From Humibacillus xanthopallidus (GTDB taxonomy: Bacteria > Actinomycetota > Actinomycetes > Actinomycetales > Dermatophilaceae): a stretch of 64,000 nt of DNA. Where the stretch lies: the NCBI RefSeq assembly GCF_006717145.1, contig NZ_VFQF01000001.1, positions 992,001 to 1,056,000 on the forward strand. Direction: 5' to 3'. The notes beneath the pieces were generated by a model that was given only the letters and a program-made list of their open reading frames with translations, did not search any database and was not told the origin of the DNA. The translations under genes were made by a program, and so were the position numbers. Of the stretch, positions 28,040-36,092 are shown piece after piece (positions within the stretch are counted from its first letter, which is position 1; the number at the start of each line of letters is the position of its first letter).

Positions 28040-28068
28040 GCAACCACGCTCGTCCGTTGCGGTTCGTG
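28040..28068 (+). promoter_or_regulatory. ECF-like promoter element, copy 3
   Basis: GCAACC (28040-28045), 19 bases, then CGTG (28065-28068), followed by AGAGTGG. The spacing is the same as in copies 1 and 2, but the 19 bases between differ, so this is not just part of the duplication. It lies 85 bases before the secreted-protein gene. Confidence 0.6.
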
Positions 28069-28153
28069 AGAGTGGAGAAGATCCGGTCCCCACCATGGCG
28101 GCACCTCGACCAGCCAGCGGTCCCCCAGTGGCCGATCCGAAAGGAAGAACACC

Positions 28154-28816
28154 ATGACAAAGTCCATCCTGGACAGGGGCAGGTCCCCACTGATCGCGCG
28201 CGTCTCCGACCTCGCGGTCGGTCTGGCTGTCGCCGGGTTGCTCGGGATCGGTATCGCCGCTCCCGCTTCCGCCCGCGAGGCCATCGACCCCAACAGCCTG
28301 AATCCCGCGCCACCCGCCAGCTTCAACGCCACCTGTTATCGCAATGGCAGCCACATCGCGTGTGATCTGGCGTTCAGCGACCCTCCGGTTGTCGATGATG
28401 ATTCAGGCATCGTCTGCGACGGCACGGCGATTCACATCTCGCAGTTCCGCTCGGTCGTCGGCAAACGGCTCTACGACGCTGGTGGCAACCTGCTCCAGCG
28501 CCACTTCAGGGAGACCCTCGACGGAACCTTCACCAACCCCCGCACCGGCCAGGTGGTGTTGTGGACGCAGCACGACACGGTCATCCACGACCTCGCCGTG
28601 CCTGGCGACACGAGCACGGGGGCGGAGAAGGTGAGCGGTCTGGAGACGCGCGCCTGGCTTCCGGGCGGGGGCACGGTGCTGACCGATGCCGGCAGGTTCG
28701 TCACTGACGTCTCCACTGATGAGGTGGTGAGCATCTCTGCCCATCACCCCTTCGACGACTACTTCCGGCTGGGAGACGCGTCAGCCGTGGCACCGCTGTG
28801 CGCAGCACTCACCTGA
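28154..28816 (+). CDS. Secreted protein of unknown function, probable ECF target
   Basis: This 220-residue protein has a Sec signal peptide: Lys/Arg-containing start, hydrophobic core VGLAVAGLLGIGIAAP and a PASA cleavage site near residue 40. The mature part has Cys in NATCYRNG, HIACDL and GIVCDG plus one near the end (PLCAAL), suggesting two disulfides. It has a beta-rich pattern and no known catalytic motif. AAGGAAG precedes the ATG. The ECF-like promoter upstream ties it to the sigma locus. I do not recognise the family. Confidence 0.7.
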   Translation: MTKSILDRGRSPLIARVSDLAVGLAVAGLLGIGIAAPASAREAIDPNSLNPAPPASFNATCYRNGSHIACDLAFSDPPVVDDDSGIVCDGTAIHISQFRSVVGKRLYDAGGNLLQRHFRETLDGTFTNPRTGQVVLWTQHDTVIHDLAVPGDTSTGAEKVSGLETRAWLPGGGTVLTDAGRFVTDVSTDEVVSISAHHPFDDYFRLGDASAVAPLCAALT

Positions 28817-28880
28817 TCGCGACAACCCTGAACTCCGCGTACGCCTGATCACTGCCGCGCGCGAACCCTACGATTCGAGG

Positions 28881-29927
28881 GTGATCCGGGCCGCGCAGGA
28901 GATGCTGACGCTCGACCGCCAGCGCCTCGACCTCCGGGCCGGCGTGATCGGCGTCGCCGTCCTGTCGGTGCTCGGCCTCACCATCGCCCTCCTCGGCACA
29001 CCGGCGATGGCGGCCGTGATCGGCGCGCTCGTCGTGCTGGCGACCTACCCCCCTCCGCCGGGTCGCTCCCGCGTGTCGGCGCTCCTTCCGCTCGTGGTCG
29101 GGGGCGCCCTGCTGACCTGGCTCGCGGTGTCGATCGGCGACCGGGCCGTGCTGGCAGCACTCCTCGTCGGGGTGGTCGGCGTCGCCGGAGCGCTGCACGA
29201 CGGGCGCAGCCGCAAGGCAGGCATCCGCGGACTCGTCGCCACCATCTGGATCATCGTCGCGCTGACGCTGCACGACACAGGCGGCGGGCCACTGAGGTAT
29301 GCCGCGGCGTTCGCTGTCGGGGCGGCCGTCGGTGCCGCCGTGGCCTGGCGTCGTGCCGGGTCGGCCGAAGGGGTCGACGACGATGACGTCGAGGGTGACG
29401 ACGTCCGGGTCGCGGCGGCTTCGGCCGGGTCACCGACGCTCATGGCGCGTCTGCGCAGTCCACTCGGCCGGTTCGCCGTCCTGCGCGGCGTGGGCCTGGC
29501 GGTCGCCGTCCTGCTCGGCTTCACGATGTTCCCCGACTTCCCCGCGTGGACCGCGATCACCGCGGTGATCATCATGCGGCCGCCGACCCGGCAGGCCCTC
29601 GTCGTCGGCGTCCAGCGATCGCTCGGAACCGGGGTCGGCGTCATCATGGCTGTTGCTCTCGCGGAGGTCGTCGGTGAGAGCAGGCCCGCCCTCGTCGTCC
29701 TCTTCCTCGCGTCGGCCTTCTTCATGATGGCGGTACGCGAGGTGAACTACGCGCTGTTCGCCCTGCTCGTCACGGCGCTCGTCGTCTACACGCAGAGGAT
29801 CCTCGGGGCAGGCGCGGCCGAGTCCGGGGCAGCTCGGCTCGCGGAGACCCTCCTCGGCGTCGCCATCGCCTTCGTCGTCCTGGGGCTGTGCGAAGCCCTG
29901 GATTCCCACAGCAGATCGGCGCCCTGA
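28881..29927 (+). CDS. FUSC-family (aromatic-acid-exporter-like) membrane protein
   Basis: This 348-residue protein starts at GTG 28881. It has two blocks of hydrophobic helices (about 20-150 and 205-335) separated by an acidic loop (GVDDDDVEGDD). The second block has WTAITAVIIMRPPTRQALVVGVQRSLGTGVGV, quoted here only as the FUSC_2 hallmark region around residues 225-255. Relatives include AaeB and YccS, linked to efflux of aromatic acids. It lacks the large soluble domain of the long members. Its stop overlaps the ATG of the K+ channel gene by one base (TGATG). Confidence 0.78.
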   Translation: MIRAAQEMLTLDRQRLDLRAGVIGVAVLSVLGLTIALLGTPAMAAVIGALVVLATYPPPPGRSRVSALLPLVVGGALLTWLAVSIGDRAVLAALLVGVVGVAGALHDGRSRKAGIRGLVATIWIIVALTLHDTGGGPLRYAAAFAVGAAVGAAVAWRRAGSAEGVDDDDVEGDDVRVAAASAGSPTLMARLRSPLGRFAVLRGVGLAVAVLLGFTMFPDFPAWTAITAVIIMRPPTRQALVVGVQRSLGTGVGVIMAVALAEVVGESRPALVVLFLASAFFMMAVREVNYALFALLVTALVVYTQRILGAGAAESGAARLAETLLGVAIAFVVLGLCEALDSHSRSAP

Positions 29928-30325
29928 TGTTCACGGCTCTACGTGCCATGTTCCGCGACCCGGAGGGCAAGGTCATCCTCGTCTGGGCCACCGCACAGGT
30001 TCTCCTCGGCACCCTCGTCTACCGCTGGCTCGAACACTGGTCGGTGGTGGACTCCCTCTACTTCTCGGTCGTCACGTTGGCCACCGTCGGCTTCGGCGAC
30101 CTCCACCCGACGACGGATGCCGCGAAGCTCTTCACCGTGCTCTACATCCTGTCCGGGCTCGGCATCCTGTCAGCCTTCATCTCGGAGCTCACGAAGCACC
30201 GGGGCATGTCGCTGATCCACGCGCGGCACACGCTGCACCTGGACACGCCGGACACCGACGGCGGGACCAGCGTCGATGGTGGCACTGCCCCGGGTACGAC
30301 ACCCACCGACGACGAGCGGGCCTGA
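29927..30325 (+). CDS. Two-helix potassium channel (Ion_trans_2)
   Basis: This 132-residue protein has two membrane helices (about 15-34 and 68-90) flanking a pore loop with the selectivity filter TVGFGD at 53-58. This is the minimal KcsA-like plan. The C-terminal tail is Thr/Asp/Gly-rich and disordered, with no RCK domain. The ATG overlaps the FUSC stop; an in-frame ATG 13 codons upstream lies inside that gene and is less likely. It should form a tetramer in the cell membrane. Confidence 0.83.
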   Translation: MFTALRAMFRDPEGKVILVWATAQVLLGTLVYRWLEHWSVVDSLYFSVVTLATVGFGDLHPTTDAAKLFTVLYILSGLGILSAFISELTKHRGMSLIHARHTLHLDTPDTDGGTSVDGGTAPGTTPTDDERA

Positions 30326-30353
30326 AGCACGCGGAAACCACCCGGCATACGGC

Positions 30354-31976
30354 CTACGACGCGGCGGTGAGGGCCTGCTCGAGCCGCGGGACGACCGTCA
30401 GGACATCGCCGAGCCCCGCTCGCTCGACGCTGCTCTCCGCGCTGGACGAGAGCTCGGCCACGAAGAGGCGGATGTCACGGGCCGCGAAGTCCGTTGCCTG
30501 CCGGCGCAGGACCTCGGTGCCGGTGAAGTCGATGTCGTCCATGGCCGCCGCGTCCAGCACGACGGCCCGCACCGGGGCCTTTGCGGCGGCAACGAGGTCG
30601 CGGACGCGCTCGTCGAAGTAGGCAGCGTTCTCGAAGAAGAGGCCGGTGCCGAAGCGGTAGACGAGGACGCCGTCCATCGCGATGCCGGGCCGGACCCGGT
30701 CGTGCAGGCGCGGCGCGACGTCACCGTCGGAGACGAGCACCTCGTCGTGCGGCTGGTACTGGCGCCGCAGCCGGTCGACGAGAGACACGAGCACGGCGAG
30801 GAGGATGCCCTGCTCGACGCCGACGAAGGCGACGACGACGAGGGCCAGCATCGCGGCGCCGAACTCGAACAGCCTGGTGCGCCTGATCGCCCGGAGCTGG
30901 GCCACCTTGACGAGACCGACACCGATGGCGAAGACGACGCCGTCCAGCACGGGGGAGGGGAGGTACTCGAAGAGGCCGGTCGCGAAGAGCAGGACGATGC
31001 CGATGACGAGGGCCATGACGATGTTGACGAGCTGGCTCCGGCTGCCGGCGCCGTCTCCGGCGGCGGTGCGCGGCGGGCTGCCGTTGATGGCGAACCCACC
31101 TGTGAGGGCGCTGCCGGTGTTGGCCGCGGCGAGCCCGTAGAGGTCCTGGTTGGTGTTGTCGCGGTAGCTGTTCTTGGTCGCGAAGCTGCGGGCGACCGCC
31201 GCGCTCTGCGCCAGGATGACGACGGCGATGGCGGCGGCGGTGGCGGTCAGCCGGGTGACCTCACCGGCGGAGAAGGTCGGCAGGCTCAGGCCGGGCAGGC
31301 CGGCCGGCACGTTCCCGACCATCGCCACGCCGCGCCCGTCGGCGCCGATGAGTGCGGCGACCACGCTGAAGACCACGACCGCCAGGAGGGCGGCGGGCAG
31401 CTTGGGCAGGACCCGCTCCATGAAGAGCATCGACACGACGACGCCGATCGCGAGCACCGCAGAGGCCACGTTGACGTGCCCGAGGTTCGTCAGGGTGGTG
31501 ACGAGCTTGTCCCACGTCGTCCCGGACGCCTTGATGCCCAGCATCCCGGGCAGCTTGCCGATGATGAGCGAGACGCCCACGCCGCTGAGGAAGCCCGCGA
31601 GCACGGGCTGTGAGATCAGGTCGGCGAGGAACCCGAGGCGTGCGACAGCCATGAGGAGCAGGATCGCGGCGGTGATGAGGCCGAGCACTGCCACGGTGCT
31701 GGCGTAGGTGGGACTCCCTGCGGCGACGACTGCTCCGGCGCCGGCCGCGACGAGCGCCGCCGTCGCGGAGTCCGCCCCCACGACGAGCTGTCGCGTCGAG
31801 GCGATGACCGCGAACAGGACGGCCGGCAGCAGTGCGCAGTAGAGACCGGTCTGGACGGGCAGGCCCGCGATGCTGGCATAGCCCAGGGACTCGGGGATGG
31901 CGATCGCAGCGACAGTGACGCCGGCGACCAGGTCGCCACGGAGCCACTGCCTCCGGTATCCCGTCAGGAGCGACAT
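30354..31976 (-). CDS. SulP-family anion permease with STAS domain
   Basis: This 540-residue protein has a Sulfate_transp membrane part (about 1-390; YASIAGLPVQTGLYCALLPA split by eye, GSPPRTA, and FINGSPPRT-like FAINGSPPRTAAG) and a C-terminal STAS domain (about 420-530, VLVYRFGTGLFFENA and VVLDAAAMDDIDFTG). It transports sulfate, bicarbonate or other anions. ATG 31976 (MSLLTGYRRQWLRGDL) is the usual SulP start; the first in-frame ATG is six codons earlier. It is convergent with the K+ channel. The sulfatase nearby makes sulfate a fair guess, but bicarbonate is as likely. Confidence 0.87.
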   Translation of the reverse strand: MSLLTGYRRQWLRGDLVAGVTVAAIAIPESLGYASIAGLPVQTGLYCALLPAVLFAVIASTRQLVVGADSATAALVAAGAGAVVAAGSPTYASTVAVLGLITAAILLLMAVARLGFLADLISQPVLAGFLSGVGVSLIIGKLPGMLGIKASGTTWDKLVTTLTNLGHVNVASAVLAIGVVVSMLFMERVLPKLPAALLAVVVFSVVAALIGADGRGVAMVGNVPAGLPGLSLPTFSAGEVTRLTATAAAIAVVILAQSAAVARSFATKNSYRDNTNQDLYGLAAANTGSALTGGFAINGSPPRTAAGDGAGSRSQLVNIVMALVIGIVLLFATGLFEYLPSPVLDGVVFAIGVGLVKVAQLRAIRRTRLFEFGAAMLALVVVAFVGVEQGILLAVLVSLVDRLRRQYQPHDEVLVSDGDVAPRLHDRVRPGIAMDGVLVYRFGTGLFFENAAYFDERVRDLVAAAKAPVRAVVLDAAAMDDIDFTGTEVLRRQATDFAARDIRLFVAELSSSAESSVERAGLGDVLTVVPRLEQALTAAS

Positions 31977-32055
31977 GGCGTCACCGTGGCACACCCACCG
32001 GTCGTCGCGTGGGGGAATTGGCCAAAGGACCTGCCCGAGGCGGTGGTGCGTGCCT

Positions 32056-33360
32056 TCACCCGCGGGCGACGCGTGCCCGGGTGGTTTCGTCGGCTGCCCG
32101 GGTGGCTCGACTCAGAGCGGCAGCTGCCGGGCGAAGCTCGATGACCTCGACGGGTCCACCGGGCTCCGGACCCGCGCCGGCCACACTCCTTCCGTACCGC
32201 CCGGCCAGTGGTGCCGCGCTCAGCCCGTGGGCCACCACGCTGACGAGCACGGTGACCGTGACGACGGCGACCGCCTCGTCCGACACCGGCCCGAGCGCCT
32301 CCAGGGCGAGCAGTGCGAAGACGAGGGATGCCAGCCCCCTGGGGCCGAACCACCCCACGAACAGCACTGTCCTGCGGTCGAGTCCACTTCCGATCAACGA
32401 CAGCGCCACGGGCAGCATCCGCACCACGGTGAGGCTCAGCACGGCATACACGAGCATCAGCGGGTCGATGCCCTCGAACATGATGGGGACGGCGATGGCC
32501 CCGAAGGCCAGCCACACCAGCGCCGAGACCAGTGCGCCCGTCTGCTCGAGGAAGACCAGCTCCTCGGGCCCCCGGCGGCCGGCGCAGGCGCCGAAAGCCA
32601 GCCCTCCGCAGAAGGCGGCGACGAACCCGTTGCCGGCGAGGGCGAGCGCGGCGGCATACGCGAGCAGGCCCAGGGCGAGCACGGCGATGCCCATGAAGTC
32701 CTCGGCTGCCAGGTCGTGCCTCCGAGCCAGGCGCAGGAGCCAGCCCCCCGCAGCCCCGACGGCGGACCCGACCACGACCCCGAGCAGGAGCTGCACGACG
32801 GCGTGGCCGGCGCCCTCGTGACCCTCGAGACCGGCTGCTGCTGCCGCCCCCGCGATGGCGACCATGACGACTGGCGTGGCGATCCCGTCGTTCAGCCCGC
32901 TCTCGACCGTGATGAGCTGACGGATGCGGGACGGCACGACGGGATTGGTGACGACCGGGATCCCGAGCGCGGCGTCCGTCGGCGCGAGGGCGGCTCCGAC
33001 GAAGAGGGCCAACCACAACCCCAGGCCGGGCCAGAACCACGCAGCCAGGCCCCATCCGAGCAGGACCGTCAGAGGCAGCCCGACGGCAAGCAGGCGGAGG
33101 TAGCGCCCCACGTCCTGGCGCAGCTCGCGCATCGGCAGGCGGGCGGCATCCGAGAAGAGCACCCAGACCAGGGTGATCTCGACGAGGGGGGTGAGCGCGG
33201 CCGGCTCCTCGGGCCCCTCGATCAGCCCTGTCCACGTGAGCGCGGCACCGACGACGATGAAGACGATGGGCGCCGTCAGGTCCGCACGGGCCAGGCGCTT
33301 CGAGACCAGGCCCCAGCCGAACAGGGTGGCTGCGACGACGACGAGGGCACTGACGTTCAT
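32056..33360 (-). CDS. CPA1-type cation:proton antiporter
   Basis: This 434-residue protein has about twelve membrane helices and Na+/H+ exchanger motifs: ALAPTDAALG (the Thr-Asp unwound-helix motif) and TVESGLNDGIATP (the Asn-Asp ion-binding pair), then WFGPRGLASLVFAL. The C-terminal 45 residues are soluble and Ala/Arg-rich; no TrkA-C domain is seen. Two copies of a TCAyCC-N5-GGATGA palindrome lie 60-125 bases upstream in the region shared with the sulfatase gene. Confidence 0.87.
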   Translation of the reverse strand: MNVSALVVVAATLFGWGLVSKRLARADLTAPIVFIVVGAALTWTGLIEGPEEPAALTPLVEITLVWVLFSDAARLPMRELRQDVGRYLRLLAVGLPLTVLLGWGLAAWFWPGLGLWLALFVGAALAPTDAALGIPVVTNPVVPSRIRQLITVESGLNDGIATPVVMVAIAGAAAAAGLEGHEGAGHAVVQLLLGVVVGSAVGAAGGWLLRLARRHDLAAEDFMGIAVLALGLLAYAAALALAGNGFVAAFCGGLAFGACAGRRGPEELVFLEQTGALVSALVWLAFGAIAVPIMFEGIDPLMLVYAVLSLTVVRMLPVALSLIGSGLDRRTVLFVGWFGPRGLASLVFALLALEALGPVSDEAVAVVTVTVLVSVVAHGLSAAPLAGRYGRSVAGAGPEPGGPVEVIELRPAAAALSRATRAADETTRARVARG

Positions 33361-33674
33361 GGCTGTTCCTTCTGCTCAGGCACCGGAGACCATCGTCATG
33401 CCACGACGAGGGCGGGGGATCACCCCTCGTGGATGACCTTGGGCGACTGTGACGCGTGACACGTGAGGTCATCCGAAGGGGATGACGACCGGGTGCCACG
33501 CCCCTGCCACGCTGATGCTGGACGCCTCATCCTGCGGACCTCGTCCGGCAGGTGCCCGTGGCGGGGGGCCAGCGGCACACGACCCCCGCGCGGTGATCGG
33601 TTCGTGCCTTCACCGCGTCACCCCAGACGTGCCACCACGACGTCTGCGGTCGTGGTCGAGAGAGAGGCGGCACC
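33361..33674. promoter_or_regulatory. Divergent region, antiporter / sulfatase, with two palindromes
   Basis: This is a 314-base gene-free stretch. Two copies of the same 17-base palindrome occur: TCACCC-CTCGT-GGATGA at 33420-33436 (one mismatch) and TCATCC-GAAGG-GGATGA at 33469-33485. Their centres are 49 bases apart. They sit nearer the antiporter than the sulfatase. The same element recurs before the DUF6325 and LuxR genes. AGAGAGG just before 33675 is the sulfatase RBS. The stretch 33490-33655 has no other structure that I can see. Confidence 0.7.
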
Positions 33675-36029
33675 ATGTCACGGGAGTTCAAGGGCACGAT
33701 CGAGCTCGACATCAGGGACTCGGTTCCGGACTGGGAGCCCTACCTCGCGCCGAAGGCCCCTGCCGGAGCCCCGAACGTGGTGTTCGTCGTCTGGGACGAC
33801 GTGGGCTACGGGACCATGGACTGCTTCGGCGGCCCGGTCCACACCCCGACGATGACCCGGATCGCCGACCGCGGGGTCAAGTACTCCAACTTCCACACGA
33901 CGGCCCTGTGCTCGCCGACGCGCGCCTCCCTCCTCACGGGGCGCAACGCGACGTCCAACGGCATGGCGACGATCGCGGAGTTCAGCTCGGGCTTCCCCGG
34001 CATCTCGACGCGGATCCCCTTCGAGAACGGGTTCATCTCAGAGGTGCTGCTGGAGCACGGCTATAACACGTACTGCGTCGGCAAGTGGCACCTCACCCCC
34101 GGTGAGGAGACCGGCATGGCCGCGTGGAAGAAGCGCTGGCCGCTCGGTCGCGGGTTCGAGCGGTTCTACGGCTTCCTCGGCGGTGAGTCGAGCGGGTGGT
34201 ATCCCGACCTCATCCACGACAACCACCCGACGGAGCCGCCGGCCACGCCGGAGGAGGGCTACCACATCGCGAAGGACCTCTCGGACAAGGCGATCCAGTT
34301 CATCCGGGACGCCAAGGTCGTCGACCCGGACAAGCCCTTCTTCCTCTACTTCAGCCTCGACGCCGCCCACGCGCCGCACCACGTCTTCCAGGAGTGGGCC
34401 GACAAGTACAAGGGCGTCTTCGACGAGGGGTACGAGCAGATCCGCGACGGGATCCTGGCTCGCCAGAAGGAGCTGGGCCTCCTACCTGACGACACCATGC
34501 TCTCCGGCATCAACCCGCACGGTGAGCCGGGTGCGACCGGCCCGCACGGGCAGCCGTGGCCGATGCTCGACACCGTGCGGCCCTGGGAGTCCCTGAGCGC
34601 TGACGAGAAGCGGCTCTTCGCCCGGATGGCGGAGGTGTTCGCCGGCTACGTGGAGTACACGGACGACCAGGTGGGCCGCGTCATCGACTTCCTCGAGTCC
34701 TCCGGCGAGCTCGACAACACGATCATCGTCGTCGTCTCCGACAACGGGGCGAGCGGCGAAGGGGGCCCGAACGGGACGTTCAACGAGTGGCGCTTCTTCA
34801 ACGGCGTGCCCACCCCGACCGAGCTCACGCTCCAGCACATCGACGAGCTCGGCGGCCCCACGTCCTACAACCACTACAACACCGGCTGGGCGTGGGCGTT
34901 CGACACACCGTTCCCCTACTGGAAGCGCTGGGCGGGCTACGAGGGCGGCATCGCCGACATGTGCATCGTGTCGTGGCCGGCGAAGGTGCCGGCCAACGAG
35001 ACCCCGCGGCCGCAGTACGTCCACGCCGTCGACGTCGTCCCGACGATCTACGACCTCATCGGCGTCACGCCGCCGCAGACACTGAACGGCTTCGAGCAGC
35101 GCGCCATCGAGGGTGAGAGCTTCGCCGCGTCGCTGACGGAGCCGGACGCCCCCGCGAAGCGCACGCAGTTCTACGCGATGCTCGGCCAGCGGGCGATCTA
35201 CGAGGACGGCTGGCTCGCCTGCACGCTCCACCCGCCACTGAGTGGCTGGGGCAGCTTCGACCAGGACGTGTGGGAGCTCTACCACATCGAGGTCGACCGG
35301 TCGCAGTCCACGAACGTTGCGGCTGACGAGCCTGAGCGCCTGGAGCAGCTCACGGCGCGCTGGTTCGAGCTGGCAGAGCAGTTCAACGGCATGCCGCTCG
35401 ACGACCGCACCGCACTCGAGCAGACCCTGTCCGAGCGCCCGAGTGGATCGCCGAAGCGGGACCGCTACGTCTACTACCCCGACTGTGCGCCGGTGCCCGA
35501 GCAATCCGCCGTTCTCATCAGCGGGCGGTCCTACACGATCGCGGCCGGCATCCACGTCGCCTCCGAGTCCACCGAGGGGGTCATCTTCGCCCACGGCGGC
35601 CTGGCAGGTGGGCACAGCCTCTTCGTCCAGGACCACCGGCTGACGTATGCGTTCAACTGGGTGGGCACGCACGTCCAGACGGTGACCGCTGACCGGGACC
35701 TCGTGCCGGGCGCCCACGTCGTCACCGCGGAGTTCGTCGCCGAGGGTCGCAACGAAGACCCCCAGATGCCCGGCGCGCGCGGGACGCTGACGCTCTACCT
35801 GGACTCCGAGGTGGTGGGCCGCTCGCAGATCGTCACCCAACCGGGGTACTTCTGCGCCGTGGGTGACGGACTCTGCGTGGGCCGTGATGACGCCTCCGCC
35901 GTGTCGCCGAGCTACACCGCGCCCTTCCGCTTCACGGGTGGGAGCATCGACAAGGTGGTCGTCGACGTGTCCGGCGAGAGGTACGTCGACCACGAGGCGG
36001 AGGTGCGGGGATGGTTCCTGCTCGACTGA
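33675..36029 (+). CDS. Type I arylsulfatase (formylglycine-dependent)
   Basis: This 784-residue protein of the alkaline-phosphatase/sulfatase superfamily has the metal-binding Asp41-Asp42 in VVWDDVGYG, the C-x-P-x-R motif Cys79-Ser-Pro-Thr-Arg83 (Cys79 becomes formylglycine), a GKWHLTPGEE His-containing motif, and the late DNGAS metal site. A C-terminal domain of about 170 residues (from about 615) follows, with FAHGGLAGGHSLFV. There is no signal peptide, so it acts in the cytoplasm on imported sulfate esters. The next gene codes a radical-SAM sulfatase maturase, which fits the Cys-type motif. It is divergent from the antiporter. Confidence 0.9.
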   Translation: MSREFKGTIELDIRDSVPDWEPYLAPKAPAGAPNVVFVVWDDVGYGTMDCFGGPVHTPTMTRIADRGVKYSNFHTTALCSPTRASLLTGRNATSNGMATIAEFSSGFPGISTRIPFENGFISEVLLEHGYNTYCVGKWHLTPGEETGMAAWKKRWPLGRGFERFYGFLGGESSGWYPDLIHDNHPTEPPATPEEGYHIAKDLSDKAIQFIRDAKVVDPDKPFFLYFSLDAAHAPHHVFQEWADKYKGVFDEGYEQIRDGILARQKELGLLPDDTMLSGINPHGEPGATGPHGQPWPMLDTVRPWESLSADEKRLFARMAEVFAGYVEYTDDQVGRVIDFLESSGELDNTIIVVVSDNGASGEGGPNGTFNEWRFFNGVPTPTELTLQHIDELGGPTSYNHYNTGWAWAFDTPFPYWKRWAGYEGGIADMCIVSWPAKVPANETPRPQYVHAVDVVPTIYDLIGVTPPQTLNGFEQRAIEGESFAASLTEPDAPAKRTQFYAMLGQRAIYEDGWLACTLHPPLSGWGSFDQDVWELYHIEVDRSQSTNVAADEPERLEQLTARWFELAEQFNGMPLDDRTALEQTLSERPSGSPKRDRYVYYPDCAPVPEQSAVLISGRSYTIAAGIHVASESTEGVIFAHGGLAGGHSLFVQDHRLTYAFNWVGTHVQTVTADRDLVPGAHVVTAEFVAEGRNEDPQMPGARGTLTLYLDSEVVGRSQIVTQPGYFCAVGDGLCVGRDDASAVSPSYTAPFRFTGGSIDKVVVDVSGERYVDHEAEVRGWFLLD

Positions 36030-36092
36030 CGTGGCTGTCCGTGGGCGACCGTGACCCCGGTTCCTGACGGAGGAAGAGCCGCGGCGCCGCCG

